NCBI RefSeq assembly: GCF_035917335.1
Contig: NZ_CP109067.1
Location: 4,215,001-4,279,000 of the forward strand
Length of the DNA: 64,000 bases
Source: Micromonospora sp. NBC_01813
Lineage (GTDB): Bacteria; Actinomycetota; Actinomycetes; Mycobacteriales; Micromonosporaceae
Reading direction: 5' to 3'
Positions within the stretch are counted from its first letter, which is position 1, and every line of letters begins with the position of its first letter. A program made the translations under genes and the position numbers. Below are positions 9,073 to 18,493 of the stretch, piece after piece. Below the pieces are notes generated by a model, which worked only from the letters and a program-made list of their open reading frames with translations, was not told the DNA's origin and ran no database searches.

Positions 9073-10140
9073 TCAGGCATCCTCGCGATCCGGCGATTCG
9101 AGCCGGAAGAAATTGCTCGGCGTGCCGTCCGTACGCTGTTCCTGATAGATGAAATTCAGTCGGCGGATATCAAAGGTGCCGAACCACTCATCCCAGGAGA
9201 TATGCCGTAGATTCGCGCCGCCGTAGCCGGGGAAGTCGATCCGCAGCACACTGGGCCGGCCGTCCCGGGGAGCGCCGACCGTGGCCGGGGTGCCGCCACG
9301 GGCCTGCGCCCACTGCCGAATCACCTGATGGTCGGTGGTCACCAGGCTGCGCCCGGCCCGCTCGGCGTGCTGGTCGGCACGGTCGATACGTTGCGCGTAC
9401 TTCAACGAACGCGACGTGGAAGCCCCGGTACGGATACCGCCGTCACCGGCCCCGCTGGCTCGCGAGCCACCACCGCCACCGGAGCCAGCGGTGCTCTTGC
9501 GGGCCGACCCGGTGGACTTGCGGGCACTCGACGCGGTGCTCTTGCGGGCGCTGCCGGCAGCACTCTTGCGGGCGCTGGCCGAGGTGGACTTGCGGGCGCT
9601 GGCCGAAGGGCTGCGGCGGGCACTGGCCGAGGGGCTCTTGCGAGCCGACCCGGTGGACCGCCGGGCACTCGACGCGGCACTCTTGCGGGCGATACCGGTT
9701 GCGCTCTTGCGGGCCGATCCGGCGCTCTTGCGGGCCGGGCTGGTGCCGGTACGGGAGTTGGGCGAGCCGGCCTTCGGCCGCGACGCCTGCTGGGCCCGGG
9801 CCGGCGTGCCTCGGCGCATCGCCCGGGCCAGCGACTTGATCAGATCCGGCTTGCGCAGGTTGGAGGTGCCGGTCACGCCACGCTTGCGCAACTCGCCACG
9901 CAGATCGTCGACCCGCAACTCGGCGAGATCGGCTTCCCGGATGCTGCCACCCGCCCGGTTGATGATCGCGGTCGCCGACCGGGATCCGGAGCCGCGGGTC
10001 GAGCTGGCCCGCGCCGGGCTGGCGCTGCGCGACGAGTTGGCCCGCGACGAACCGGTGCTACGGCTGGACCGGTTCTGCCCGTTCGACCTCGGTCCGTTCG
10101 ATGCGGAACTCCGACGCCGGGTGCTGGTCTGTTGAGGCAT
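9073..10140 (-). CDS. Histone-H1-like protein with Rho-N/SAP-like domain and Ser-Ala-Arg-Lys-Ser repeats
   Basis: The 355-residue protein has four parts. Residues 1-65 are Ser/Arg-rich and likely disordered. Residues about 72-112 (LAELRVDDLRGELRKRGVTG, then a basic DLIKSLARAM helix) resemble Rho-N/SAP-type nucleic-acid binding domains. Residues about 125-225 hold some twelve SARKS-type repeats, very basic and eukaryotic-H1-like. Residues 265-355 form a compact conserved domain with ISWDEWFGTFD and LNFIYQEQ. The ATG at 10140 has a GGGAG site 8 nt upstream. A nucleoid-associated or RNA-binding role is inferred; the C-terminal domain is of unknown function. Confidence 0.7.
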   Translation of the reverse strand: MPQQTSTRRRSSASNGPRSNGQNRSSRSTGSSRANSSRSASPARASSTRGSGSRSATAIINRAGGSIREADLAELRVDDLRGELRKRGVTGTSNLRKPDLIKSLARAMRRGTPARAQQASRPKAGSPNSRTGTSPARKSAGSARKSATGIARKSAASSARRSTGSARKSPSASARRSPSASARKSTSASARKSAAGSARKSTASSARKSTGSARKSTAGSGGGGGSRASGAGDGGIRTGASTSRSLKYAQRIDRADQHAERAGRSLVTTDHQVIRQWAQARGGTPATVGAPRDGRPSVLRIDFPGYGGANLRHISWDEWFGTFDIRRLNFIYQEQRTDGTPSNFFRLESPDREDA

Positions 10141-10223
10141 GTCTGCTCACTCCCTTGACAGTGTCCTGTGGGGGGCAGCGGGCGACGATTGCGCCACCAT
10201 GCGAGCAGTACCCTGCTGGTTCT

Positions 10224-10754
10224 CTACAAACCTGGATCTTTCGTCGACTTGTCGTCGAAAAGGTGCGCGAATGCTTGAAGGTTGGCCAGCGATTCGCCTC
10301 GTTTGACCCGCCATTCCCACTCGCGACGGATCGCCGTGCCGAAGCCGATCTCCAGCATCGTGTCGAACGACTCGTCGGCGTAGGTCAGCACCGAGCCGAG
10401 AATTCGGTCGAGTTCGTCCTCGTTGACTCCGGCGAGCCCCACCCGGCCGGTGAGGTAGATGTCGCCGACCGCGTCGATCGAGAACGCGACGCCGTACATT
10501 CGCGCGTTGCGCCGCAGCAGCCACGTCCACAACTCGGTACGGCGTTCATCGGGTTGGCGCATCACGAATGCCTCGACCCGCAATGCGTGCTCACCGACGA
10601 TCAGGTTGCACACCGTCTTCAGTTTGTGCGTGCCCGGCAACGTCACCGCGTACGAGTATTCGCCGGTACACTCCCAGGCCAGTTCGCGGTCGGCGCAGAC
10701 CGTCTCGATCAGCGCGCCCACTTCGCCTCGCCTGTTCATGGCCCGCCTGGTCAT
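10224..10754 (-). CDS. YbjN-domain protein downstream of mshA
   Basis: The 176-residue protein resembles the YbjN / type III secretion chaperone-like fold found next to mshA in mycobacteria (Rv0487). Recognisable parts are LPGTHKLKTVCNLIVGEHALRVEAFVMR and a helical C-terminus. It begins 18 nt after the mshA stop with a GGAGGA site, so the two are cotranscribed. A chaperone or scaffold role is suggested by the fold; the link to mycothiol synthesis is only contextual. Confidence 0.75.
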   Translation of the reverse strand: MTRRAMNRRGEVGALIETVCADRELAWECTGEYSYAVTLPGTHKLKTVCNLIVGEHALRVEAFVMRQPDERRTELWTWLLRRNARMYGVAFSIDAVGDIYLTGRVGLAGVNEDELDRILGSVLTYADESFDTMLEIGFGTAIRREWEWRVKRGESLANLQAFAHLFDDKSTKDPGL

Positions 10755-10772
10755 GGTCCTCCGGTCGGTCGG

Positions 10773-12230
10773 TCAGCGGATGCTCGCCGACAGCGCGTCG
10801 GCGTCGCGGCACATCCCGGCGGCCACCGCCCGGCGGTACGCGCACACCGCCTCACCGTAGACGGCGAGCAGCCCGGCCGCAGTGCGCGCCCAGGAGAACT
10901 GCCGGGCGTGGGTCACCGCGCCCCGGCCGAGCCGCCGCCGCAGACCTGGTGCGGCGAGCAGCCCGCCGAGTGCCTGGCCCCATTCGTCCGGGTCGTGCCC
11001 GTCGACCAGGATTCCGCTGTGCCCGTCGCGGACCGCCGTGACCAGACCGCCGACCGCGGCGGCCAGAACCGGCGTACCGCAGGCCTGGGCCTCCAGTGCG
11101 ACCAGGCCGAACGACTCGTTGTACGACGGCACCGCGACCAGGTCCGCCGCCCGGAACAGGGCCGGCAGGGCATCGCCGCGCAGCGGCGGCAGGAATCGCA
11201 CCAGGTCGTCGACGCGCAACGCCTTCGCCAGGTCGATCAACGCACCCGGCTGGTCCAGCCCGGTGCCACTGGGCCCGCCGGCGATCACCACGGTCAGGTC
11301 GGCGACCGCGTCGGGATCCCGGCTGCGCAGCGCGGCCACCGCGCGCAGCAGCACGTCCGGCGCCTTCAACGGCTGGATCCGGCCGACGAACGCCACCAAC
11401 CGCCCGCCCGGTGGCAGGCCGAACCGCTGCCGGGCGGCGGCCCGCTCCGCGTCCGCCTGACCGGACGCGGCCGGCCGGAACCGGTCCAGGTCCACCCCGG
11501 GCTCGACGACGCTCACCCGGTCGCCACTGGCGCCGTACCAGTCGATCAGCTCGCCCGCCTCGGTCCGGGTGTTCGCCACCAGATGGTCCGCCTCGGCGAC
11601 GACCTGCTCCTCGCCGACGATCCGGGACGCCGGCTCCGGACGGTCACCGGTCGCCAGCCGGGCGTTCTTCACCTTGGCGAGCGTGTGCGCGGTGTGCACC
11701 AACGGCACGCCCCAGCGGTCCTTGGCCAGCCAGCCGACCTGCCCGGAGAGCCAGTAGTGCGAGTGGATCAGGTCGTAGTAGCCGGGTGCCCGCGCCGCCT
11801 CGGCCCGCAACACGCCGGCGGTGAAGGCACACAGCTGTGCCGGCAGGTCCTCCTTCGGCAGCGGCTCCAGCGGCCCGGAGGCCACCTGGCGGACCCGTAC
11901 GCCGGGTGCCATCTCCACTACCGGCGGTACGCCGCCAGCGGTCGCGCGGGTGAAGATCTCCACCTCGACGCCGGCTTCGGCGAGCCGCCGGGACACCTCG
12001 ACGATGTAGACGTTCATCCCGCCGGCGTCGCCGGTGCCCGGTTGGTCCAGCGGGGAGGTGTGCACCGACAGCGTCGCCACCCGGCGGGGAATCGGTAGCG
12101 GCCGTTCCTCGGCTTCGCTGCCCTCGCCCACCTGCACCACGTCCGCTCCCTCTGTCGCCCTTGGTGACCAACCGCCAACCGCCAGGAACCACGACGACCC
12201 GCCACATCTTCCCCGTCCGGGCAGAGGCAT
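10773..12230 (-). CDS. mshA: D-inositol-3-phosphate glycosyltransferase MshA
   Basis: MshA makes the first intermediate of mycothiol by joining N-acetylglucosamine from UDP-GlcNAc to 1L-myo-inositol-1-phosphate. The 485-residue GT4 enzyme shows the N-terminal segment [20 protein letters not shown] and the EX7E nucleotide-sugar motif in [20 protein letters not shown]. Mycothiol is the main low-molecular-weight thiol of actinobacteria, and a mycothiol-dependent isomerase-like gene lies 3 kb away. The ATG at 12230 gives about 30 extra residues before the conserved part; a GTG at 12140 is an alternative start. Confidence 0.93.
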   Translation of the reverse strand: MPLPGRGRCGGSSWFLAVGGWSPRATEGADVVQVGEGSEAEERPLPIPRRVATLSVHTSPLDQPGTGDAGGMNVYIVEVSRRLAEAGVEVEIFTRATAGGVPPVVEMAPGVRVRQVASGPLEPLPKEDLPAQLCAFTAGVLRAEAARAPGYYDLIHSHYWLSGQVGWLAKDRWGVPLVHTAHTLAKVKNARLATGDRPEPASRIVGEEQVVAEADHLVANTRTEAGELIDWYGASGDRVSVVEPGVDLDRFRPAASGQADAERAAARQRFGLPPGGRLVAFVGRIQPLKAPDVLLRAVAALRSRDPDAVADLTVVIAGGPSGTGLDQPGALIDLAKALRVDDLVRFLPPLRGDALPALFRAADLVAVPSYNESFGLVALEAQACGTPVLAAAVGGLVTAVRDGHSGILVDGHDPDEWGQALGGLLAAPGLRRRLGRGAVTHARQFSWARTAAGLLAVYGEAVCAYRRAVAAGMCRDADALSASIR

Positions 12231-12328
12231 GCCTCACTCTGCCGCCTCGGGGTGATCAACCTCTCGCCAGCCGCCCGCGTCGCCGCAGGCCAGCACCGGA
12301 CACTCGGCGGCTGCGCGACAATGGCCGG

Positions 12329-13099
12329 ATGAAGCCGATAGCCATCGTCACCGGAGCGTCCAGCGGGATCGGTGCCGCGACCGCCCGCCGGTTGGCCACC
12401 GAGGGTTTCCACGTGGTCGCGGCCGCTCGCCGCGCCGACCGGCTCGCCGATCTGGTGACCGCGATCCACGACGCCGGCGGCACCGCCACCGCCGTGGGCT
12501 GCGACGTCACCGACGACGCCTCGGTTGCCGCGTTGGCCCGCCGCGTCGACGACCTGCCGGGTGCGACGACCCTGCTGGTCAACAACGCCGGCGGAGCACG
12601 CGGGCTGGATCCGGTCGAGTCCGGGTCGGTGGCCGACTGGCGGTGGATGTACGAGGTGAACGTGCTCGGCACGCTGCGGGTCACCCAGGCCCTGCTGCCC
12701 GCGCTGCAGGCCAGCGGCGCCGGCACCGTGGTGGTGATCGGCTCGACCGCCAGCCAGATCGTCTACGAGGGTGGCGGCGGCTACACAGCCGCCAAGCACG
12801 GGCAGACCGCGCTGGCCGAGACGCTGCGGCTGGAGCTGTGCGGGCGGCCGGTACGGGTGGTCGAGATCGACCCGGGGATGGTGCGCACCGACGAGTTCGG
12901 CCTGGTGCGGTTCGGCGGCGACGCCGCGCGGGCCGACGCCGTCTACGCGGGGGTGGCGCAGCCGCTGGTCGCCGACGACATCGCCGACTGTGTCGCCTGG
13001 TGCGCGACCCGCCCGCAGCACGTCAACGTCGACCGGTTGGTGGTCCGCCCGTTGGCTCAGGCCGCCCAGCACAAGGTGCACCGGGTGCAGTCGGGGTGA
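12329..13099 (+). CDS. Short-chain dehydrogenase/reductase
   Basis: The 256-residue classical SDR has the NAD(P) motif TGASSGIG at 8-15, the NNAG motif near 90, and the catalytic Ser-Tyr-Lys in GSTAS and YTAAKHG. The basic RRADR after beta-2 suggests NADP(H) preference. An SDR sits at the matching place in mycobacteria (Rv0484c). The substrate is unknown. ATG 12329 is placed where the Rossmann fold begins; the frame remains open upstream to 12161, but that part overlaps the mshA start. Confidence 0.85.
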   Translation: MKPIAIVTGASSGIGAATARRLATEGFHVVAAARRADRLADLVTAIHDAGGTATAVGCDVTDDASVAALARRVDDLPGATTLLVNNAGGARGLDPVESGSVADWRWMYEVNVLGTLRVTQALLPALQASGAGTVVVIGSTASQIVYEGGGGYTAAKHGQTALAETLRLELCGRPVRVVEIDPGMVRTDEFGLVRFGGDAARADAVYAGVAQPLVADDIADCVAWCATRPQHVNVDRLVVRPLAQAAQHKVHRVQSG

Positions 13100-13899
13100 A
13101 CCCGCGCCGGCCGCTGGGGGTGGTCACCCGGGGCACCACCGGGCCGAACCGGCTGCGCCGGGCCGACCGGTGGATCGCGTACCGCTGCGGGCCGGCGCTG
13201 ACCGCGGCCGCCGACCCGCTCGTCGTCGACCTCGGCTTCGGAGCCACTCCGGTGACCACAGTAGAGCTCTCCCGGCGGCTGCGGGCGGCGGTACGACCGG
13301 ATCTGCGGGTGGTCGGGCTGGAGATCGACCCGGTGCGGGTCGCCGAGGCGGCCCCGGCCGCCGCACCGCCGACGCTGACCTTCGCCCGAGGCGGGTTCGA
13401 GTTGGCCGGGCTGCGGCCGGTGCTGGTCCGCGCGTTCAACGTGCTGCGCCAGTACGCCGAGGACGACGTCGCCGCCGGGTGGGCGACGATGCGGGCCGCG
13501 TTGGCGCCGGGCGGGCTGCTGGTCGAGGGGACCTGCGACGAGTTGGGCCGGATCGCCTCCTGGGTGCTGTTGGACGCCGCCGGCCCGGTGTCGTTGACCC
13601 TGGCCGCCCGGCTGGCCACCCTGGCCGACCCGGACAGCGCCGGGCCGGCGGTGCTCGCCGAACGGCTCCCGAAGGCGTTGATCCACCGCAACGTGCCGGG
13701 CGAGCCGGTGCACGCGCTGCTGCGGGCGCTCGACGACGGCTGGCAGGCGGCGGCCGGCTACGCCCCGTACGGGCCACGGCAGCGGTGGCTGCGGGCGGTG
13801 TCTGCGGTCCGCGACGGCGGCTGGCCGGTGTGCGACCGGCCGGCCCGCTGGCGGCTCGGCGAGCTCACCGTGCCCTGGTCCGCGGTCGCCCCGACCTAG
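13096..13899 (+). CDS. Class I SAM-dependent methyltransferase-like protein
   Basis: The 267-residue product overlaps the SDR gene by a GTGA start-stop, so the two are translationally coupled. PLVVDLGFGATPVTTVEL resembles methyltransferase motif I, VVGLEIDPVRV the acidic beta-2 end, and ALAPGGLLVEGTCDELG a post-motif strand. The C-terminal third (RAVSAVRDGGWPVCDRPARW) is not typical of characterised methyltransferases. Acceptor is unknown. Confidence 0.7.
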   Translation: MNPRRPLGVVTRGTTGPNRLRRADRWIAYRCGPALTAAADPLVVDLGFGATPVTTVELSRRLRAAVRPDLRVVGLEIDPVRVAEAAPAAAPPTLTFARGGFELAGLRPVLVRAFNVLRQYAEDDVAAGWATMRAALAPGGLLVEGTCDELGRIASWVLLDAAGPVSLTLAARLATLADPDSAGPAVLAERLPKALIHRNVPGEPVHALLRALDDGWQAAAGYAPYGPRQRWLRAVSAVRDGGWPVCDRPARWRLGELTVPWSAVAPT

Positions 13900-13958
13900 C
13901 CTGGGTCTGCGGTCGGCGGTCGGCGGTCGGCCTAGCCTGGGTCGGCGGTCGGTGCCGG

Positions 13959-15095
13959 TCAGTCGAAGGTGCAGTCGACCAGCACCGGCTCGGGGCGCAG
14001 CGACACGCCGAACCGGGCACGCACCCCGTCGCGGATGGTCCGGGCCAGCTCCAGTAGCGCAGCGGTGCTGCCGCCACCCCGATGGGTGAGCGCCAGGGTG
14101 TGCTTGCTCGAGATGGCCACCGGGGCGTCCAGCCCCGGGTAGCCCTTGCCGAAGCCACCCTTGTCGATCAGCCAGGCGGCGCTGACCTTCAGCGACCCGG
14201 TCTCCCCGGCTCCCCCGGCGGTGACCGGCCAGGTCGCCGGCTCGCCGACACCGGCGGCGGCGACCCGCGCCCGGAACTGCCGGGCGGCGTCGGCGTCCAG
14301 CACCGGGTTCATGAAGAACGAGCCGACCGAGCGGGTGTCCGGGTCGGTCGGGTCGAGCACCATGCCCTTGCCGGCCCGCAGCCGCAGCACCGCCGCCCGC
14401 GCGTGGGCCAGCGGCACCCGGTCACCGGTGGCGACGCCGACGGCGTTGGCGAGTTCGGCGTACCGGATCGGGGTGGAGAGCTCGCTGCGAACGAGCCGGA
14501 AGTCGACCGCGAGCATCAGGTAGCGGTCGTTGCGCTTGAACAGGCTCTCCCGGTACGCGAACCGGCAGTCGGCGGCGGGCAGCGCGTGCCGCTCGCCGGT
14601 GAGTCGGTCGTACACGTGCACCGTCTGGATGGTCTCGGCGACCTCCTGGCCGTACGCGCCGACGTTCTGGATCGGGGTGGCGCCGGCCGAGCCGGGAATG
14701 CCGGAGAGGCATTCCACGCCGGACCAACCGGCGGCGACGGTGGCCGCGACCAGGTCGTCCCACGGCTCGCCGGCCTGTACCCGGATGGTGACGGTGGCCG
14801 GCGTACCGGCGGCGGCCGGGTCCTCGGCGATCACCTGGAATCCGCGGGAGCGGACCAGGACCGCGGTGCCGGGGAAACCGTCGTCGCCGATGACGACGTT
14901 GCTGCCGCCGCCGAGCAGGAGGATCGGCTCGTGGTGCCGGCCGGCGGCGCGCACCGCGCCGACGAGCTCGTCGGCGGTGCTCGCCTCGACCAGTCGGTCG
15001 GCCGGTCCGCCGAGGCCGAGCGTGGTATAGCGTGCCAACGGCGCAATGGCCGTTGGGTCTTCAGCAGATGGCGCGTGGGCACTAACGTCGGGCAC
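13959..15095 (-). CDS. murB: UDP-N-acetylenolpyruvoylglucosamine reductase MurB (type I)
   Basis: MurB reduces UDP-GlcNAc-enolpyruvate to UDP-MurNAc in peptidoglycan synthesis, using FAD and NADPH. The 378-residue protein carries YTTLGLGGPADRLVEA, the FAD loop LLLGGGSNVVIGDDGF, GIPGSAGATPIQNVGAYGQ and the catalytic Ser segment VGSFFMNPVL. The frame is open as far as 16028 but the extension covers a divergent gene. GTG 15095 lies exactly 7 nt after a minus-strand TAGGGT box (15103-15108), which suggests a leaderless mRNA; GTG 15104 is an alternative. Confidence 0.94.
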   Translation of the reverse strand: MPDVSAHAPSAEDPTAIAPLARYTTLGLGGPADRLVEASTADELVGAVRAAGRHHEPILLLGGGSNVVIGDDGFPGTAVLVRSRGFQVIAEDPAAAGTPATVTIRVQAGEPWDDLVAATVAAGWSGVECLSGIPGSAGATPIQNVGAYGQEVAETIQTVHVYDRLTGERHALPAADCRFAYRESLFKRNDRYLMLAVDFRLVRSELSTPIRYAELANAVGVATGDRVPLAHARAAVLRLRAGKGMVLDPTDPDTRSVGSFFMNPVLDADAARQFRARVAAAGVGEPATWPVTAGGAGETGSLKVSAAWLIDKGGFGKGYPGLDAPVAISSKHTLALTHRGGGSTAALLELARTIRDGVRARFGVSLRPEPVLVDCTFD

Positions 15096-15164
15096 GCCCT
15101 TCACCCTAGGCTGGAATGCACCTGCGGCATGCCACTGGCCGCCGGCTCGACCCGGAGGATCGCG

Positions 15165-15926
15165 ATGAGCAGACTGCACGGCTCCAAGGATTTCTGGCTC
15201 GGCGCGCTGCGTGCGGAGGGTCCGATGTTCCGGGCCGCGGTCGCCGAGGCGCCGCTGGACTCGCCGGTGCCGTCCTGCCCGGACTGGACGGTCGTCGATC
15301 TGGTGCACCATCTCGGTGCCGTCTACGTCTGGGTACGCGAGTCGGTGGGCCGAGGCGTCACCGATCCGCCGACGGTGCGGTCCGACATGACCGGCCGACC
15401 CGGCGGCGACGAGGCGATCGTCTGGTGGCAGCAGGAGTACGACGCGCTGCTCACCCTGCTGGACGGGCTCGATCCGGAGATGCCGGCGTGGAACTGGGCG
15501 CCGCAGGCCAAGAAGGCGGGGTTCTGGTCGCGTCGGATGGCGCACGAGACCGCGGTGCACCGGTGGGACGCGCAGATGGCGATCGCCTCGGTGGAGCCGG
15601 TGGAGGCCAAACTGGCCGCCGACGGCATCAGCGAGGTGCTCGACAGTTGGCTGCCGGCCGGGCGCCGCCGGGCGCCGAAACCGGCGTACGGGGTGGTGCA
15701 CCTGGTGGCCACCGACGCGGATCAGGAGTGGTACGTCCGGTTGCGGGGCGAGGGCATGGCGTTGCTGGACACCGACACGATCCTCGACTCCGACGACCAT
15801 CACACCCGCGCCGTGGCCGCCGGCACCGCCAGTGATCTGTTGCTCTGCCTGTACAGCCGGGTGGACTTCGAGGTGCTGGACATCTCCGGCGACACCGCCC
15901 TGCTGGATTCGCTCCTCATCGGCTGA
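15165..15926 (+). CDS. Maleylpyruvate isomerase family mycothiol-dependent enzyme
   Basis: The 253-residue protein belongs to the DinB/MDMPI superfamily: a four-helix bundle N-terminal domain with putative metal ligands in DLVHHLGAVYVW and HETAVHRWDAQ, and a C-terminal MDMPI_C-type domain (about 160-250). Members use mycothiol as cofactor or are uncharacterised mycothiol S-transferases. The gene is divergent from murB and has a GGAGG site before ATG 15165. The substrate is unknown. Confidence 0.8.
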   Translation: MSRLHGSKDFWLGALRAEGPMFRAAVAEAPLDSPVPSCPDWTVVDLVHHLGAVYVWVRESVGRGVTDPPTVRSDMTGRPGGDEAIVWWQQEYDALLTLLDGLDPEMPAWNWAPQAKKAGFWSRRMAHETAVHRWDAQMAIASVEPVEAKLAADGISEVLDSWLPAGRRRAPKPAYGVVHLVATDADQEWYVRLRGEGMALLDTDTILDSDDHHTRAVAAGTASDLLLCLYSRVDFEVLDISGDTALLDSLLIG

Positions 15927-15969
15927 CCCGGCTCGGCTCGGCGGGTAGGTAACACGCCGGCAACTTTCT

Positions 15970-15981
15970 GAGAGCGCTCTC
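15970..15981. promoter_or_regulatory. LacI-family operator 1 of the ceb operon
   Basis: GAGAGCGCTCTC is a perfect 12-bp palindrome directly upstream of a TTGACA -35 element (15982-15987). It matches the TGGGAGCGCTCCCA type of site bound by CebR of streptomycetes. Confidence 0.85.
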
Positions 15982-16011
15982 TTGACATGGGACGGACTGA
16001 GGTCCCACTCT

Positions 16012-16029
16012 CGTGAGAGCGCTCTCACG
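16012..16029. promoter_or_regulatory. LacI-family operator 2 of the ceb operon
   Basis: CGTGAGAGCGCTCTCACG is a perfect 18-bp palindrome. Its centre is about 45 bp from that of operator 1, close to four helical turns, and it lies near or downstream of the expected transcription start. Together the pair would let the LacI-type repressor encoded at 20766 block the promoter cooperatively. Confidence 0.87.
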
Positions 16030-16146
16030 TTTTCTCACGGGGCCCAAACCGGGCACCCCGCCGAGTCTGCGGCGGGAGCGAAACGCGCCACCACACCACG
16101 CTGTTTCCGCACCCCCACCATGCCTGGACCTGAGAGGGGTCAATCC

Positions 16147-17451
16147 ATGGGCGTCAATTCACGCCGCCGGTTGGTCACCGCGACCGCCGCAGCGGTCACC
16201 GTACTCGCCGCCGCCACCGGCTGTGGCGGCGACGATGCCGCCGACGACGGCACCATCACCCTCACCGTCGACGTCTTCGGCCAGTTCGGCTACGAAGAGC
16301 TCTACAAGCAGTACGAGGCCGACAACCCCGGCATCAAGATCGTCGAACGGGGCACCGGCACCAACCTCGACGAGTACTCCCCCAAGCTGACCCAGTGGCT
16401 GGCCGCCGGCAAGGGCGCCGGCGACATCGTCGCCATCGAAGAGGGCCTGCTGGTCGAGTACAAGGCCAACCCGCAGAACTTCGTCAACCTGCTCGAGCAC
16501 GGCGCCGCCGAGCTCGAAGGCAACTTCATGCAGTGGAAGTGGGACCAGGCGCTGACCGCCGACGGCAGCCAGCTGATCGGGCTCGGCACCGACGTCGGCG
16601 GCATGGCCATGTGCTACCGCACCGACCTGTTCGAAGCCGCCGGACTGCCCACCGACCGCGACGAGGTCTCCGCGCTCTGGCCGACCTGGGACGACTACAT
16701 CACCGTCGGTGAGCAGTTCGCCGCCAAGAACACCGGGGCGTCGTTCCTCGACGCGGCCACCAACACGTTCAACACGATCGTGCTGCAGACCGCCGGTGCC
16801 GCCGACGGCTACCACTACTACGACCTGGAAAACAACCTCGTCGTCGACACCAACCCGGCCGTCAAGCAGGCCTGGGACATCACGATGGACATCATCGACT
16901 CGAACCTGTCCGGCAAGTACGGCGCCTGGTCCGACGAGTGGGTCTCCGCGTTCAAGCAGGCCAAGTTCGCCACCATCGCCTGCCCGGCCTGGATGACCGG
17001 GGTCATCGAGGGCAACGCCGGCCCGGAGGCGGCCGGCAAGTGGGACATCGCCCAGGTGCCCGGCGACGGCGGCAACTGGGGCGGGTCGCACCTGGCGGTG
17101 CCGGCACAGAGCGAGCACCCGGAAGAGGCGGCCAAGCTGCTGAAGTTCCTCACCAGCCCGGAAGGCCACATCGCGGCGTTCGAGGCCAAGGGCCCGCTGC
17201 CGTCGTCGCCGCAGGCGCTGGAGGACCCGGCGATCACCGAGTCGACCAACGCGTACTTCAGCGACGCACCGATCGGGCAGATCTTCGGCGAGGGCGCGCT
17301 GAGCCTCAAGCCGGTCTACATGGGACCGAAGAACCAGGCGGTCCGCACCGAGGTGGAGAACGCCGTGCGTACCGTCGAGCTGGGTCAGCGTACCGCCGAG
17401 ACCGGCTGGGCCGACGCGGTGAACAACGCCAAGACGGCGGCCGAGAAGTGA
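16147..17451 (+). CDS. cebE: ABC transporter sugar-binding lipoprotein, cellobiose type
   Basis: The 434-residue family 1 solute-binding protein has a basic N-terminus, a hydrophobic stretch and a lipobox ending at Cys27 in AATGCGG, so it should be lipid-anchored outside the membrane. The mature part contains segments typical of CUT1 binding proteins (DIVAIEEGLL, PAWMTGVIEGNAG, PLPSSPQAL). ATG 16147 has a GAGAGGGG site; the open frame upstream is promoter DNA. Cellobiose or cello-oligosaccharide specificity is inferred from operon content and the operator type. Confidence 0.88.
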   Translation: MGVNSRRRLVTATAAAVTVLAAATGCGGDDAADDGTITLTVDVFGQFGYEELYKQYEADNPGIKIVERGTGTNLDEYSPKLTQWLAAGKGAGDIVAIEEGLLVEYKANPQNFVNLLEHGAAELEGNFMQWKWDQALTADGSQLIGLGTDVGGMAMCYRTDLFEAAGLPTDRDEVSALWPTWDDYITVGEQFAAKNTGASFLDAATNTFNTIVLQTAGAADGYHYYDLENNLVVDTNPAVKQAWDITMDIIDSNLSGKYGAWSDEWVSAFKQAKFATIACPAWMTGVIEGNAGPEAAGKWDIAQVPGDGGNWGGSHLAVPAQSEHPEEAAKLLKFLTSPEGHIAAFEAKGPLPSSPQALEDPAITESTNAYFSDAPIGQIFGEGALSLKPVYMGPKNQAVRTEVENAVRTVELGQRTAETGWADAVNNAKTAAEK

Positions 17452-18491
17452 CGGCGGGCCGGGTGGCGCCGACGGACGAGGCGGCGGACGCGGCGGACGA
17501 CGCCGCAGGGACCGCCCCCGCCGACGCCGCCCGGCCGGCCCGGCGACAGCCCGAGCCGCCGCCGGCGCGGCCCCGGGTGTGGCTGGCCCGGCTGGACACC
17601 AAAGCCTCGCCCTACCTGTACATCGCGCCGTTCTTCGTGATCTTCGCGATCTTCGGCGCCTACCCGCTCGGCTACACGTTCTGGGTGTCGCTGCACGACT
17701 GGGACCTGCTCGCCGCCGACCACCCGTTCGTCGGCTTCGACAACTACAGCAAACTGCTCGGCGACGGCGACTTCTGGAACTCGGTGCTCAACACGTTGGG
17801 CATCTTCGTCATCTCGACGGTGCCGCAGCTGCTGCTGGCGCTGTGGCTGGCGCACCTGCTGAACCGGCAACTGCGGGCCCGGACCTCGTTCCGGATGAGC
17901 ATCCTGATCCCGAACATCACCTCGACGGCGGCGGTGGCGATCGTCTTCGGGCAGCTGTTCAGCCGCGAGTTCGGCATGATCAACTGGGCGTTGGACCTGA
18001 TCGGGATCGACGCCATCGACTGGCGCAACAACAAGATCGGCTCCTGGGTGGCCATCTCCACCATGGTCGACTGGCGGTGGACCGGCTACAACGCGCTGAT
18101 CTTCCTGGCCGCCATGCAGTCCATCCCGAAGGACCTGTACGAGTCGGCGGCGATCGACGGCGCCAACCCGGTCCGGCAGTTCTGGTCGATCACCGTCCCG
18201 ATGCTGCGGCCCACGATCATCTTCTGCGTCATCATCTCCACCATCGGCGGGCTGCAACTGTTCACCGAACCGCTGCTGTTCAACTCCGGCCCGAACCCGA
18301 TCCGCGGCGGGCCGCTACGCGAGTCGCAGACGATGACCATGTACATGTTCGAGAACGCCTTCGCGCCGCACTTCAACTTCGGCTACGGCTCGGCGATCGC
18401 CTGGATGCTGTTCGCCCTCATCGTCGTCATCTCGCTGATCAACGTGCTGGTGATCCGCCGACTCGGCAACAGCACCCGCAAGGAGGGGTGA
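17448..18491 (+). CDS. cebF: CUT1 sugar ABC transporter permease, first subunit
   Basis: The 347-residue integral membrane protein has an Ala/Pro-rich cytoplasmic N-terminus (1-50), six predicted helices, and the EAA loop LYESAAIDGANPVRQFWSITVP that docks the ATPase. It overlaps the binding-protein gene by GTGA. No ATPase gene is present in the operon; in streptomycetes the shared ATPase MsiK is encoded elsewhere, which is probably the case here. Confidence 0.88.
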   Translation: MTAGRVAPTDEAADAADDAAGTAPADAARPARRQPEPPPARPRVWLARLDTKASPYLYIAPFFVIFAIFGAYPLGYTFWVSLHDWDLLAADHPFVGFDNYSKLLGDGDFWNSVLNTLGIFVISTVPQLLLALWLAHLLNRQLRARTSFRMSILIPNITSTAAVAIVFGQLFSREFGMINWALDLIGIDAIDWRNNKIGSWVAISTMVDWRWTGYNALIFLAAMQSIPKDLYESAAIDGANPVRQFWSITVPMLRPTIIFCVIISTIGGLQLFTEPLLFNSGPNPIRGGPLRESQTMTMYMFENAFAPHFNFGYGSAIAWMLFALIVVISLINVLVIRRLGNSTRKEG

Positions 18492-18493
18492 GC

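Noticed and set aside
12643-13095. N-terminal extension of the methyltransferase-like ORF
   Set aside because: The segment is a shifted-frame translation of the SDR gene; GTG 13096 with a GTGA overlap is the natural start.
13959-16028. Minus-strand frame of 689 codons that extends murB upstream
   Set aside because: The extension crosses the divergent mycothiol-dependent isomerase-like gene and the ceb promoter; family length and the leaderless GTG at 15095 fit murB alone.
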